From NCBI GenBank assembly GCA_035295665.1, contig DATGIQ010000129.1, positions 1 through 8,156 of the forward strand: a DNA stretch of 8,156 nt. Reading direction: 5' to 3'. Below are positions 1 through 6,162 of the stretch, in pieces. Source of the DNA: DATGIQ01 sp035295665 (lineage in GTDB: Bacteria > Planctomycetota > Planctomycetia > Gemmatales > Gemmataceae). The position numbers were made by a program, and so were the translations under genes. The notes beneath the pieces were generated by a model. The model did no database searches and was not told where the DNA came from. It saw nothing but the letters and a program-made list of their open reading frames with translations. The stretch's first letter is position 1; every line of letters begins with the position of its first letter.

Positions 1-360
1 AAGAACGGCAAAGATAGGACATGGCCGGTGGGGAGCCTCAAGCCGAACGATCTCGGGTTATTCGACACGCAGGGGAACGTGTTGACGTGGTGTCAAAACA
101 AGCTCAAAAGCTACCCCGAAGGAAATAAAGCGACAGACGACACAGAAGATGATTTAGTGGTCGAAAGTACAGATATCCGTATTGTGCGTAGCGGCGGCTC
201 GTACGACTTTCAAGCGAGGAACGTCCGCTCTGCCCAGCGCAACCCCAGTTCAGGTCTAGTGGTGAACCGGTACGGCGACTACGGTTTTCGTCTGGCGAGG
301 ACTTTACGGCTTGGCTCCATTCCTGCTTTACCACCTACCGCCGAAGGCGGTCGAAAATGA
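1..360 (+). CDS. FGE/SUMF1-like (sulfatase-modifying factor) domain protein, C-terminal part
   Basis: The frame is open from the first base and ends at TGA 358-360, so only the C-terminal 119 residues are present. The order is typical of an FGE-sulfatase domain: a VGSLKPNDLGLFDTQGNV block with the following WCQN, then RIVRSGGSYDF, RNVRSAQRN and the terminal YGFRLART. True FGE oxidises a sulfatase Cys to formylglycine using a pair of cysteines near the GGS...RSA...GFR region. Here that region has no Cys; the only one visible is in TWCQN. This points to a non-oxidase member of the superfamily, which in planctomycetes is often fused to a kinase or other signalling domain (family knowledge; the N-terminus lies outside the window). 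After GFRLART there is a short Pro-rich tail. The family call is fairly certain, the function is not. Confidence 0.85.
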   Translation, partial: KNGKDRTWPVGSLKPNDLGLFDTQGNVLTWCQNKLKSYPEGNKATDDTEDDLVVESTDIRIVRSGGSYDFQARNVRSAQRNPSSGLVVNRYGDYGFRLARTLRLGSIPALPPTAEGGRK

Positions 361-407
361 AAACGTCATGGTTCATATAGAAGCGGAGGTGTAGTTCAGA
401 GTCAGCA

Positions 408-432
408 TTTGCCGGCCCAGACTGCTGGCAAA
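408..432 (+). terminator. Stem-loop after the FGE-like gene, possible terminator
   Basis: The arms TTTGCCGGC (408-416) and GCTGGCAAA (424-432) can form a 9-bp stem with one G-U wobble and a 7-nt loop, 48 bases after the stop of the upstream gene. Position and shape suit a transcript end. No T-run follows on the plus strand, so a classical rho-independent terminator is not shown; it may only stabilise the 3' end of the mRNA. Confidence 0.3.
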
Positions 433-1240
433 CATACGTCTCATGCTACAAAATAGGCCGATAGTCCTGTCACTGTTTTGTCACAGAACTCCGGGAAAAA
501 GCGAATAAATCATTGCAAAACAATGGAAATAGAAGGTGCCCGGACGAGCCGCTTTTGCAACCCAAGCGGTTGTGTGACAATGACTTCCGACACGCCCCGC
601 CCCTCGCCGATTCAGCATCAGCCCAAGAATGGGGAAAACACTTCCCGTTTACCGCTGGGAAGGCAGAGGATGAGCGGGCAAGAAACGTGAGCTATCGTTA
701 ATTGGCCGCCTGGCTCAAGTGCAATCTTGCGAATGTGTTCCGCCAAACCGCCAGAGGGTTCGGAAGGACGCTCTGAACCACCGACAGGAAGGTGACGGCG
801 GGCGCGACTGCGCAGAGCAACGGCCCCAAGTGCCATAGATCGCTGCTTCCGATCCCTCAAATGGACGAGGTTCCAAGCTGTGCCGGCTTTCCCGAACGGA
901 AAGCGTTCCCCTGGAAAGAGTGCCGGGCCGAGCCACACGCAGATCGATCAAAGGAAGGCATTGGCGGATTGAGAAGGGGAAGGAACGGCCAGGTGTGGAA
1001 ATTCCCGCCGCACTCACCGTCAATCCATAGCAGAGGATGCTCTCCGGCATGACAAAGGGGCAAGTCGGTGCCCGGCTCTGGGATAGGTGCGACAAGTTGC
1101 AGAGGCACTGCAACAGCGATCACTTGGCGAACCAGCGGGCAGCAGTGCGGGGGCAGCTTCAAACGGACACTGGCAGCGAAAACCAGGAGATTCAATATCG
1201 TTTTCAAATCAATCAAGGATGTCCCGGTTTCCACGACATC
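433..1240. other. Non-coding stretch without recognisable gene
   Basis: About 800 bases with overlapping open frames on both strands. None has a good SD, a recognisable motif or natural-looking composition; they are rich in Arg, Ser, Pro and Cys as random frames in GC-rich DNA are. No terminator, tRNA or long repeat was seen. Because an ABC-F relic follows directly on the minus strand, part of this stretch may be eroded former coding DNA, but I could not recognise any. Confidence 0.5.
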
Positions 1241-1430
1241 GCCGACGCGGACCGTGCGGCGCAGCGAGCGCGTGCCGGTTTCGGGCTCCTCCAGAGCCGC
1301 GAGCAACCTCAGCAACGTCGATTTGCCGGAGCCGTTGGGACCGATCGGGCCAATGCGCTCGCCAGCGCGTAGGTCGAAGGGTAGGTCAGTGAATAGCTGT
1401 CAGTCCCTGCACACTCAATAGTACGGTCAT
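1241..1430 (-). pseudogene. ABC-F ATPase gene relic (5' fragment with Walker A)
   Basis: On the minus strand ATG 1430 opens a 10-residue start MTVLLSVQGL, then the frame breaks and reaches a stop. One frame over, from 1399, it continues QLFTDLPFDLRAGERIG, a Walker A GPNGSGKSTLLRLL (about 1342-1300), then LEEPETGTRSLRRTVRVG, ending near 1241. This is the beginning of an ABC-F (Uup/EttA-like) cytosolic ATPase: N-terminal beta strand, LRAGERIG, P-loop and the GTRSLRR-VRVG stretch before the Q-loop. A family member normally has about seven more residues between VQGL and QLF, so a deletion of about 20 bases explains the frameshift. Q-loop, ABC signature, Walker B and the second ATPase domain are absent. 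It cannot make a working ATPase. The family call rests on motif reading alone. Confidence 0.72.
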
Positions 1431-1874
1431 ACTGGGCGCCACTGGCGAGGGCGCTTGGTCACGGAGGTCGGCCCGCCGCACCTCGTTACTATGGTGCAAG
1501 AATCGGCCCGGCGGGACAAGCACAGGCTAGAGGATAGTCTGTCGGAACATGTCAGCACGCGCTGCCTACGCCTTTCCTGGGGTGCAGGGGAATGCTCATT
1601 TGGCGGATCGGGGGTAGTGCGGCACAAAACGTGCGAAGAGAGAGTGGTAGAACGACTCACTGAAGAACGAAAGAATCCGCCAGGTCAATGGGTGTAGTGT
1701 TTTTGTCTGTCATCGGGTATCTTTCGCAAAGGAAGGGTGGAAGGACACGCTGATCCAACGCCCCGGTCGCCTCAATTATCCTACTATTCCCCGGTTGCCA
1801 TCAAGTTGGGATGGCTTGGTCGTCGATAACACCCACACCATACGCAACGCTTGGATGTGTTCACTTGCGGAAGT
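1431..1874. other. Non-coding stretch upstream of the 170-aa gene
   Basis: No convincing gene, repeat or promoter. Short frames exist on both strands (for example plus 1455-1697, minus 1660-1427), but they lack SD sites and recognisable motifs. The promoter of the gene starting at 1884 should lie here; I found no -35/-10 pair with proper spacing. Confidence 0.45.
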
Positions 1875-1878
1875 AGGA
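1875..1878 (+). promoter_or_regulatory. Ribosome binding site deciding the 1884 start
   Basis: AGGA followed by a 5-nt spacer (ACTTC) and ATG 1884. The upstream ATG 1851 and the downstream ATGs 1911 and 1917 in the same frame have no comparable SD, so 1884 is preferred. Confidence 0.5.
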
Positions 1879-1883
1879 ACTTC

Positions 1884-2396
1884 ATGCCAGAGACGCAAGA
1901 AGCCTGTGTCATGAATATGGATGCTGCGCAGGCGGCAGAGCTGTCCTTGTTAGTCGATCTGGAAGCCCGCTGGGAGAACCTGCGCAGGAACTCGTTGCGG
2001 ACCCCGGAGGTGGAGTCCAGTACGCGGGAACTGCAGGGCAAACAGAAGGCCTACGAGTGCTTTCGTGCCCAGCTGGTGGCGTACAACCAGCAGTATACTC
2101 CCGCGCACATACCGGAAATGCTGCTGAACACTCCCTCCCGGTTAGCAAAATGGTGCCGGACGATGCGAGACCTCTACCTCCGGGTGGAGCACGACCCTCG
2201 GGGCCACTGTCCGGTTCACTTGTTGGAGAAAGCCTACCGGTGGGCGGACCGAGTGGGCGTCCGCATGAATAAGGGTTCTTTCAGCCGCTCAACACCGCCG
2301 GACACGATCGGGGCCGCGATTCGGGACCTGGAAGCTCTGGGCCAATGGTGCGATGATCTCGCCAAGGTCGCACCTCCGAGGGAGCAACTTCCCTGA
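1884..2396 (+). CDS. Hypothetical protein, 170 aa, helical
   Basis: I do not recognise a named domain. The protein reads as real: it is soluble, mostly helical, with amphipathic stretches such as LLVDLEARWENLR (about residues 22-34), a charged QGKQKAYECFRAQL helix (51-64), then YTPAHIPEMLLNTPSRLAKW (71-90), RDLYLRVEHD (95-104) and LLEKAYRWADRVGVRM (113-128), ending with AAIRDLEALGQWCDDLAK. The N-terminal half could form a short coiled coil. No signal peptide or membrane segment. Cysteines at about 8, 59, 91, 109 and 156 are scattered and do not form a metal-site pattern. If translation started at ATG 1911 or 1917 the product would be 9 or 11 residues shorter. Stop is TGA 2394-2396. It stands alone, with non-coding DNA on both sides. 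Function unknown; likely lineage-restricted. Confidence 0.8.
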   Translation: MPETQEACVMNMDAAQAAELSLLVDLEARWENLRRNSLRTPEVESSTRELQGKQKAYECFRAQLVAYNQQYTPAHIPEMLLNTPSRLAKWCRTMRDLYLRVEHDPRGHCPVHLLEKAYRWADRVGVRMNKGSFSRSTPPDTIGAAIRDLEALGQWCDDLAKVAPPREQLP

Positions 2397-3017
2397 TAAG
2401 ACCCCTGCAGGTCCGGAGGGGAGTGCGCGTTACCCGGATAATCGAAGAGGCTCGAGCGGGCGTTCAGGCCGAGCGGTGCCTCCTTCGCGGCTTTTTCACC
2501 CTCCGCACGGCGGGAGCCTTTGCCTCGGGAAGCTTTCTGGGGCGCCACCGTGACCGTTCCTGTTTCAGAGCGACCGCTTCGAACGGCCTGACCCGATCAC
2601 CTGTTCGCACAGCGCACGGCGATCCAGGATTTGGCCTGGTACGACAGCCTGCTTGTTTTGTTATGCCCGGGCCTTGAAGGCGGCACTGCACTGGCCCTGC
2701 GAATTCTTCCTCTCCTTGCCGTTCTTGTGGGCATTCGTATACTGGTCAGTAGGACGATTTAGCTGGAAGCGCATCTTCTTTATCCGACTTCCCGCTCTTA
2801 GGGTCGCGACCCAATCAATCTGACCGTCCCCGCCAATGCATTGCCCGTGGCAAGCGGATGGTCCCACGCCCTTCAGATAGGGCGCGACGAGGAACGTGGT
2901 CGTGCGATCCCGAAAGCAAGAACTGGGAACACCGGTTCGACCGCTGAATCCGCTGACACTGCCGGTATGGATAAGAATCCGCTTCCTCGCGCTGCGCAAT
3001 GATCGAGAGACTTCCCG
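2397..3017. other. Non-coding stretch with a possible eroded hydrophobic reading frame
   Basis: No intact gene. On the plus strand GTG 2550 opens 13 codons to TGA 2589; the same frame then runs 56 codons from 2592 to TAG 2760. That second part reads protein-like, with AIQDLAWYDSLLVLLCPGLE and a hydrophobic LRILPLLAVLVGIRILV. An overlapping frame (stop about 2820) is also hydrophobic (LSLPFLWAFVYW). This could be a relic of a gene interrupted by a stop, or chance. A GC-rich sequence followed by five T (2468-2496) makes only a poor hairpin. Confidence 0.35.
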
Positions 3018-3317
3018 ATGAAAACCAAGGCGAAGAACCATACGAATTATGTTGACGCCCTGGAAAATGAAAACCATTATGCGGTGCTGACCAAGCTGGG
3101 TCGCATCCAGATCCTGGTCCAGCCCACGGCCAAGCGACTCCGAAAACGGGGCAAGAGAGGGTGGCGCCTCTTTGGCACCGTAAACAATGGCTCCGCCGAC
3201 GCCAGTCCAATCCTGATGATGACGATCCAGCGAGCGATCCAAGAAATGGAGAACACCGTCGCAAGGGTGGAAAGCAAGGGCACGAAACAGCTGCCGGCGA
3301 AGGCTGATAACCAGTGA
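3018..3317 (+). CDS. Hypothetical basic protein, 99 aa
   Basis: Unrecognised, but it looks like a real small protein. The N-terminal MKTKAKNHTNYVDALENEN is followed by a predicted beta segment YAVLTKLGRIQILVQPT (21-37), a very basic stretch AKRLRKRGKRGWRLFG (38-53), a polar loop, and an amphipathic helix PILMMTIQRAIQEMENTVARV (64-84). The basic centre suggests contact with nucleic acid or another polyanion (inference only). No signal peptide, membrane segment or cysteine. The start is ATG 3018; the nearest purine-rich sequence is GAGAG at 3005-3009 with an 8-nt spacer, a weak SD. Stop is TGA 3315-3317. A long frame on the opposite strand covers it but has unnatural composition. Confidence 0.68.
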   Translation: MKTKAKNHTNYVDALENENHYAVLTKLGRIQILVQPTAKRLRKRGKRGWRLFGTVNNGSADASPILMMTIQRAIQEMENTVARVESKGTKQLPAKADNQ

Positions 3318-3405
3318 CCAGATGCCGCCATAAGGCCTATCCGACCCATAGAGGACCTCGGATGTCCGTCGCCATTCCGGGGTCCGCTTCCGGCTCCTCT
3401 TCCAA

Positions 3406-3433
3406 GGTCGCAATGGCAAGCCATGGTGCGACC
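3406..3433. repeat. Imperfect inverted repeat between two small genes
   Basis: Outer arms GGTCGCA (3406-3412) and TGCGACC (3427-3433) are perfectly complementary; directly inside, ATGG (3413-3416) pairs with CCAT (3421-3424) around a 4-base loop, with two extra G on the right side. This makes an 11-bp interrupted stem about 70 bases before the 3502 start. No T-run follows, so it is not a typical terminator. It may be an operator-like site or an mRNA leader structure. Confidence 0.4.
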
Positions 3434-3501
3434 CTGGCAGCCGCTGAAGTGGAGAATCACCGACCGAGGCTCCGTGGGATCTTGGTTCGAAGGAGCTAAC
3501 G

Positions 3502-3726
3502 ATGTACAGCCCCGCTGAAGTACCGGCAGGATTTCGCCAGTATTTTTTCGTGAATGCGGGTGGCCCGTCGCGGACGATATTGCATCGCGAGATGGTTGAC
3601 AAGAAATGGCAACTCGTCACCCTCGAATGCGGGCACAAAGTCCTGCTCGCCAAATATCAGAAATCGGCAAAGCTCGGCTGCGGATTCTGTGGAGGACTGG
3701 AACCCCTCTCCAATCAAGAAGCGTGA
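3502..3726 (+). CDS. Small possible zinc-binding protein, 74 aa
   Basis: The start is set by a strong SD, AAGGAG at 3490-3495, six bases before ATG 3502. The N-terminus FRQYFFVNAGGPSRTILHREM (11-31) is followed by a beta-type KKWQLVTLECGHKVLLAKYQ and then KLGCGFCGG. Cys43-x-His45 and Cys60-x2-Cys63, separated by 14 residues, form a C-x-H...C-x-x-C set resembling one half of a zinc ribbon or a rubredoxin-like knuckle. Metal binding is inferred from the pattern only. No membrane segment or signal peptide. I do not recognise the family. The doubtful frame at 3751 follows 24 bases later. The good SD and even composition make a real gene likely. Confidence 0.76.
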   Translation: MYSPAEVPAGFRQYFFVNAGGPSRTILHREMVDKKWQLVTLECGHKVLLAKYQKSAKLGCGFCGGLEPLSNQEA

Positions 3727-3750
3727 GCGTCATGGATAGGAGTTCGATCC

Positions 3751-4362
3751 ATGGGTGATGATCCTGACAAGGGCGTCCACAATGGCCGGACCCGTGGCAT
3801 CTCGACCGGCTCACGCCCCACGTTCTCGTGGCCTAACCATAGCCGAGACCAACAGCATCGCGCAAGAAAATGCCGCGGGCTCGAGTTGCCTGGCTTGACG
3901 GAACTGCTCGGGCAATGGCCAATGCTTGCGGATTTGGCTCGGCATGGTCGCCTACTCTTTGGTTCATCGAACAAAGATCCCGGTGCTCGCGAAAAGACCT
4001 TGCTCTTCGGGGTCCGGCGCCTGTCCTCCGTTGTTACCGAACGCGGAGACAAGCTCCATAACGGAGTTACCTCATTCGCTCTTGAACGTCGATCGCAAGA
4101 ACGCCATAGACACTCTCGTGTTGCTGCACGACCGAATGGAGGACTCCCAGTAGCCGTTTGGCCGTGTAGTAGTCCAGCACGAGACGGTGGATCGCCGTGG
4201 GTACACAAGCCTGAAATGATTGGTCATTTTAGCTCAGTACGACTCGGGAGAATCCTTCTGCAGTACTGTCTTCCGCGCCTTGGCGCACAGTTGGCCTTCT
4301 CCACTGCCGGCGATCCAGATAGGATACGCCTTTCCGAAATCAGAAAACGAGGCATCGCATGA
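3751..4362 (+). CDS. Doubtful 203-aa open frame, possibly a decayed gene
   Basis: For it: a good SD, AGGAG at 3738-3742, eight bases before ATG 3751, and a stop overlapping the next gene's start (ATGA, 4359-4362), as in coupled genes. Against it: the product is rich in Arg, His, Ser and Pro, has no recognisable domain, and third-position GC falls in its second half. A second frame (3926-4153), ending in LPHSLLNVDRKNAIDTLVLL and HDRMEDSQ, looks more protein-like locally and has many G/C third positions. One explanation is a real gene with one or more frameshifts; another is that only the 5' SD is meaningful. No domain could be named in any frame. Confidence 0.27.
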   Translation: MGDDPDKGVHNGRTRGISTGSRPTFSWPNHSRDQQHRARKCRGLELPGLTELLGQWPMLADLARHGRLLFGSSNKDPGAREKTLLFGVRRLSSVVTERGDKLHNGVTSFALERRSQERHRHSRVAARPNGGLPVAVWPCSSPARDGGSPWVHKPEMIGHFSSVRLGRILLQYCLPRLGAQLAFSTAGDPDRIRLSEIRKRGIA

Positions 4363-4694
4363 GAGAAGCATTTCGAGCCGAAGTTGCGGAGATCACGAGA
4401 TTGATCGAAGCGGCGACTCTTGCCAGTGATGTCCGAGACACTGTGGTTTGGTGCCTCGGCCAGTTGCCCGCACTGTACGACCAGTTTTGCCAGAACTGCG
4501 AGAGCAAGTACGCCGAAGAAATTCACCGCCTGGAGCAGGGCGTCCTCGGGAAGCTGGCCGAAACCCGTCGTTCCTCCCCGGTGGGGGACGCTGTCCTCGA
4601 CCGCTTGCGCCTTCTGCACGAGTGTTTCGGGCTTCCCGGCTTGGGCTCCAGGCTTCCTCCTACCTTACCATCCCGTTCCCGAAAGGCCGGTTAA
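4359..4694 (+). CDS. Hypothetical helical protein, 111 aa
   Basis: An SD-like GAGG (4349-4352) lies six bases before ATG 4359. Almost the whole protein reads as amphipathic helix: FRAEVAEITRLIEAAT (5-20), RDTVVWCLGQLPALYDQFCQ (26-45), KYAEEIHRLEQGVLGKLAET (50-69) and GDAVLDRLRLLHECFGLP (76-93), then a Pro/Arg-rich tail. Cys44 and Cys47 form a CQNC pair; with Cys32 and Cys89 a metal site or disulphide is conceivable but not shown. No signal or membrane segment. I do not recognise a family; the helical-bundle character suggests a binding partner rather than an enzyme (inference). Its TAA (4692-4694) is four bases before the ATG of the 25-aa basic peptide, so the two are very probably on one mRNA. 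Confidence 0.76.
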   Translation: MREAFRAEVAEITRLIEAATLASDVRDTVVWCLGQLPALYDQFCQNCESKYAEEIHRLEQGVLGKLAETRRSSPVGDAVLDRLRLLHECFGLPGLGSRLPPTLPSRSRKAG

Positions 4695-4698
4695 GCGG

Positions 4699-4776
4699 AT
4701 GAAAAAGAGCAAAGGGCGTCGCAAGGTGGGCCGGAAAAAACGCCGGATGCGGAGCAAGATCCGCCATCGCAAATAG
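4699..4776 (+). CDS. Extremely basic mini-protein, 25 aa
   Basis: ATG 4699 begins four bases after the stop of the 111-aa gene and ends at TAG 4774-4776. The product has 17 Lys/Arg in 25 residues, with the pattern MKKSKGRRKVGRKKRRMR followed by SKIRHRK, and no acidic residue. Composition and size resemble the smallest ribosome-associated or rRNA-binding proteins and the basic COX24/AURKAIP1-type peptides; this is a resemblance, not a homology claim. The only purine-rich site, GAAAGG (4681-4686), is 12 bases upstream, so translation probably depends on coupling with the upstream gene. It could also be the out-of-frame end of a longer protein; the same frame is open upstream through the 111-aa gene, but there it reads as a shadow. 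Confidence 0.5.
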   Translation: MKKSKGRRKVGRKKRRMRSKIRHRK

Positions 4777-4935
4777 CAATCGTTTGGCTCTCCGGTGAAG
4801 CGTGACAGGGACCGGAAGCCACGCCCGAGCGGCAGTCGCCACCCGCCTTCCGAGTTTTTCCAAGGTCCGAGTGCTGCGGCGGACACAATGGTCCGTTATC
4901 CTGCACGGACGCCTCCTGGTCGAGAAGGATACCCG

Positions 4936-5130
4936 ATGAGTCCGAAGAAAACTCTCCAAGAAAGGGAGCAAGAATTGCGGTCGCTGCTTGCCACGCCGGC
5001 GGGCCGGGAGGAACTCCAGGAGCTATTGGTGCGCTATCACGCAGCGAGTGACAGACTGAAACCGGCGGCCATGTCTGCGATCACCTACATCTTGGTCTAC
5101 GAAAGGGAACTGGGGCTGATTAGCACCTGA
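4936..5130 (+). CDS. Hypothetical small helical protein, 64 aa
   Basis: AAGGA (4925-4929) lies six bases before ATG 4936 and fixes the start; the frame is open further upstream, but those residues are low-quality Arg/Pro-rich sequence. The product begins MSPKKTLQEREQELRSLLAT, then PAGREELQELLVRYHAASD, and ends MSAITYILVYERELGLIST. It has two charged amphipathic helices joined by a TPAG turn (about 20-23) and a C-terminal hydrophobic TYILVYERELGL. No cysteines, signal peptide or membrane segment. The alternating Leu/Glu pattern suggests a small helical hairpin that could dimerise. I do not recognise a named family. The strong SD and clean composition make the gene credible. It stands alone, 159 bases after the 25-aa peptide and 211 before the methyltransferase. 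Confidence 0.76.
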   Translation: MSPKKTLQEREQELRSLLATPAGREELQELLVRYHAASDRLKPAAMSAITYILVYERELGLIST

Positions 5131-5341
5131 CCGCCTGGGTGGTTGGCCAATTCACGGAGCCGGACCTGGATTGAAGTTTTGATCGACCCGGCCACGCCCC
5201 TTGATGACTTTACGATGAGATCCCGCAGTGGTCACTTGTTCGCTATGAACCGATCCAAGCGGACGGCAGGGCCCGCCACCGGAACATCCTTCCCTCGCCG
5301 CGGATTGGAAGCAGCCGAACTCTGACCCCCACAAGGCAACC

Positions 5342-5962
5342 ATGCCGCTTCTCGACCTCAACGTGGTCAGTACACGATCCGCTCTGCCCGCCGACGTCCG
5401 CGCTTTGCTGCGCGAGGCCGCCAGACGCATCCGTTACTTCCGACGCGAGCATCGCGTCCCCGGGTTTGTCCCGAGCGATTACCAGAGTGTGTACCACGCC
5501 CTGCGGGCACTTACGACGGGAGACCTGATCCCCGGCGACCAATTCTGCGAGTGGGGCAGCGGCTTCGGGGTCGTGACCTGTCTGGCAGCTATGCTGGGGT
5601 TCGACGCCCGGGGCATCGAGATTGAGATGGAGTTAGCGGATGCCGCACAGGAACTGGCGGATGACTTTGGCCTGTCTGCAGAGTTCGTGCGCGGCAGCTT
5701 CATCCCCCGCGAGGGCCGAGCCGAAGCAGCTGCCGCCGGCAGTTTTGCCTGGCTGACGACCGACGAGAGCAGCGCCTATCAGCAACTGGGACTGGGCCCC
5801 GACGAGTTCGACCTGGTTTTCGCTTACCCCTGGCCCGACGAGGAAAGAGTCACGGAGAACTGGTTTGAACACTCTGCGGCCGAGGGAGCGATGCTGCTGA
5901 CCTATCATGGAATCGAAAACCTCCGCTTCCGGCGAAAACTTGGCTTCTGCTTATCCCGGTAG
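5342..5962 (+). CDS. Class I SAM-dependent methyltransferase, 206 aa
   Basis: The protein has the order of a Rossmann-fold methyltransferase. After an N-terminal helical part (residues 1-65) comes motif I FCEWGSGFGVVT (68-79), the glycine-rich SAM loop; GIEIE (91-95) at the end of strand 2, whose acidic residue would hold the SAM ribose; a DFGLSAEFVRGSF stretch (108-120) at strand 3; and DEFDLVFAYPWP (154-165), the strand-4/motif-IV position, followed by WFEHSAAEGAMLLTYHG (174-190). The YPWP in place of the usual (D/N)PP(Y/F) gives no clear substrate; protein or small-molecule methylation are both possible. AAGG (5333-5336), five bases before ATG 5342, supports the start. It is cytosolic and apparently monocistronic, converging on the helicase. 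The fold is confident; substrate and reaction are unknown. Confidence 0.85.
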   Translation: MPLLDLNVVSTRSALPADVRALLREAARRIRYFRREHRVPGFVPSDYQSVYHALRALTTGDLIPGDQFCEWGSGFGVVTCLAAMLGFDARGIEIEMELADAAQELADDFGLSAEFVRGSFIPREGRAEAAAAGSFAWLTTDESSAYQQLGLGPDEFDLVFAYPWPDEERVTENWFEHSAAEGAMLLTYHGIENLRFRRKLGFCLSR

Positions 5963-6094
5963 CGCCCAAAGAGCTTCGCAAGGCAAAAACTGCGGCTGCG
6001 CCGAAGGTGAGGAATGCCCGCGAAAACGGCGCCGCGGACCAGTAGCTCGCCGACCTGCTCGCCAGGAAGAAGGGCTTCCATTTCCTGCAAAATC

Positions 6095-6162
6095 ATAAAC
6101 GAAGCGATGCCCGAGCCGGCGCAGGCCGAGGCATCAGTTGTGGAAGGAACACCTTCGTTTAT
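6095..6162. repeat. Nested inverted repeat between convergent genes
   Basis: Perfect 10-base arms ATAAACGAAG (6095-6104) and CTTCGTTTAT (6153-6162) enclose a second perfect pair, GATGCC (6106-6111) and GGCATC (6130-6135), with GCC/GGC pairing possible further in (6115-6117 with 6124-6126). The unit is 68 bases. It sits between the stops of the plus-strand methyltransferase (5962) and the minus-strand helicase (6226). No T-run flanks it. It may be a structured 3' UTR, a transcription barrier between converging genes, or the remains of a small inverted-repeat mobile element. Confidence 0.5.

Noticed and set aside
618..1113. Overlapping minus-strand frames of 106 and 132 aa
   Set aside because: No SD, no motif, random-looking composition; both cannot be real and neither is convincing.
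857..1315. 152-aa minus-strand frame
   Set aside because: Only its first 25 residues belong to the ABC-F relic; the rest shows no similarity I can recognise and is likely chance continuation.
2468..2496. GC-rich segment followed by five T as a terminator
   Set aside because: The stem would be short and bulged (GCCG plus CG), and it lies inside a non-coding stretch with no gene ending next to it.
2661..2745. Minus-strand SAAFKARA resembling the start of an IS3-type transposase OrfA
   Set aside because: Only a few residues match, a stop follows directly, and no further transposase sequence or inverted ends were found.
2661..3653. 330-aa minus-strand open frame
   Set aside because: It is antisense to two better-supported plus genes (3018, 3502), has no motif, and its composition is rich in Arg, Ser, Pro and His as expected of a shadow frame in GC-rich DNA.
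5143..5325. 60-aa plus frame starting with TTG before the methyltransferase
   Set aside because: It has some protein-like text (WIEVLIDPATPLDDF) but no SD, a weak start codon and no recognised family; it merely continues the frame of the 64-aa gene after its stop.
5985..6003. Minus-strand CGGCGCAGCCG followed by CAGTTTTT as helicase terminator
   Set aside because: Only a 4-bp stem, and it is more than 200 bases beyond the helicase stop.
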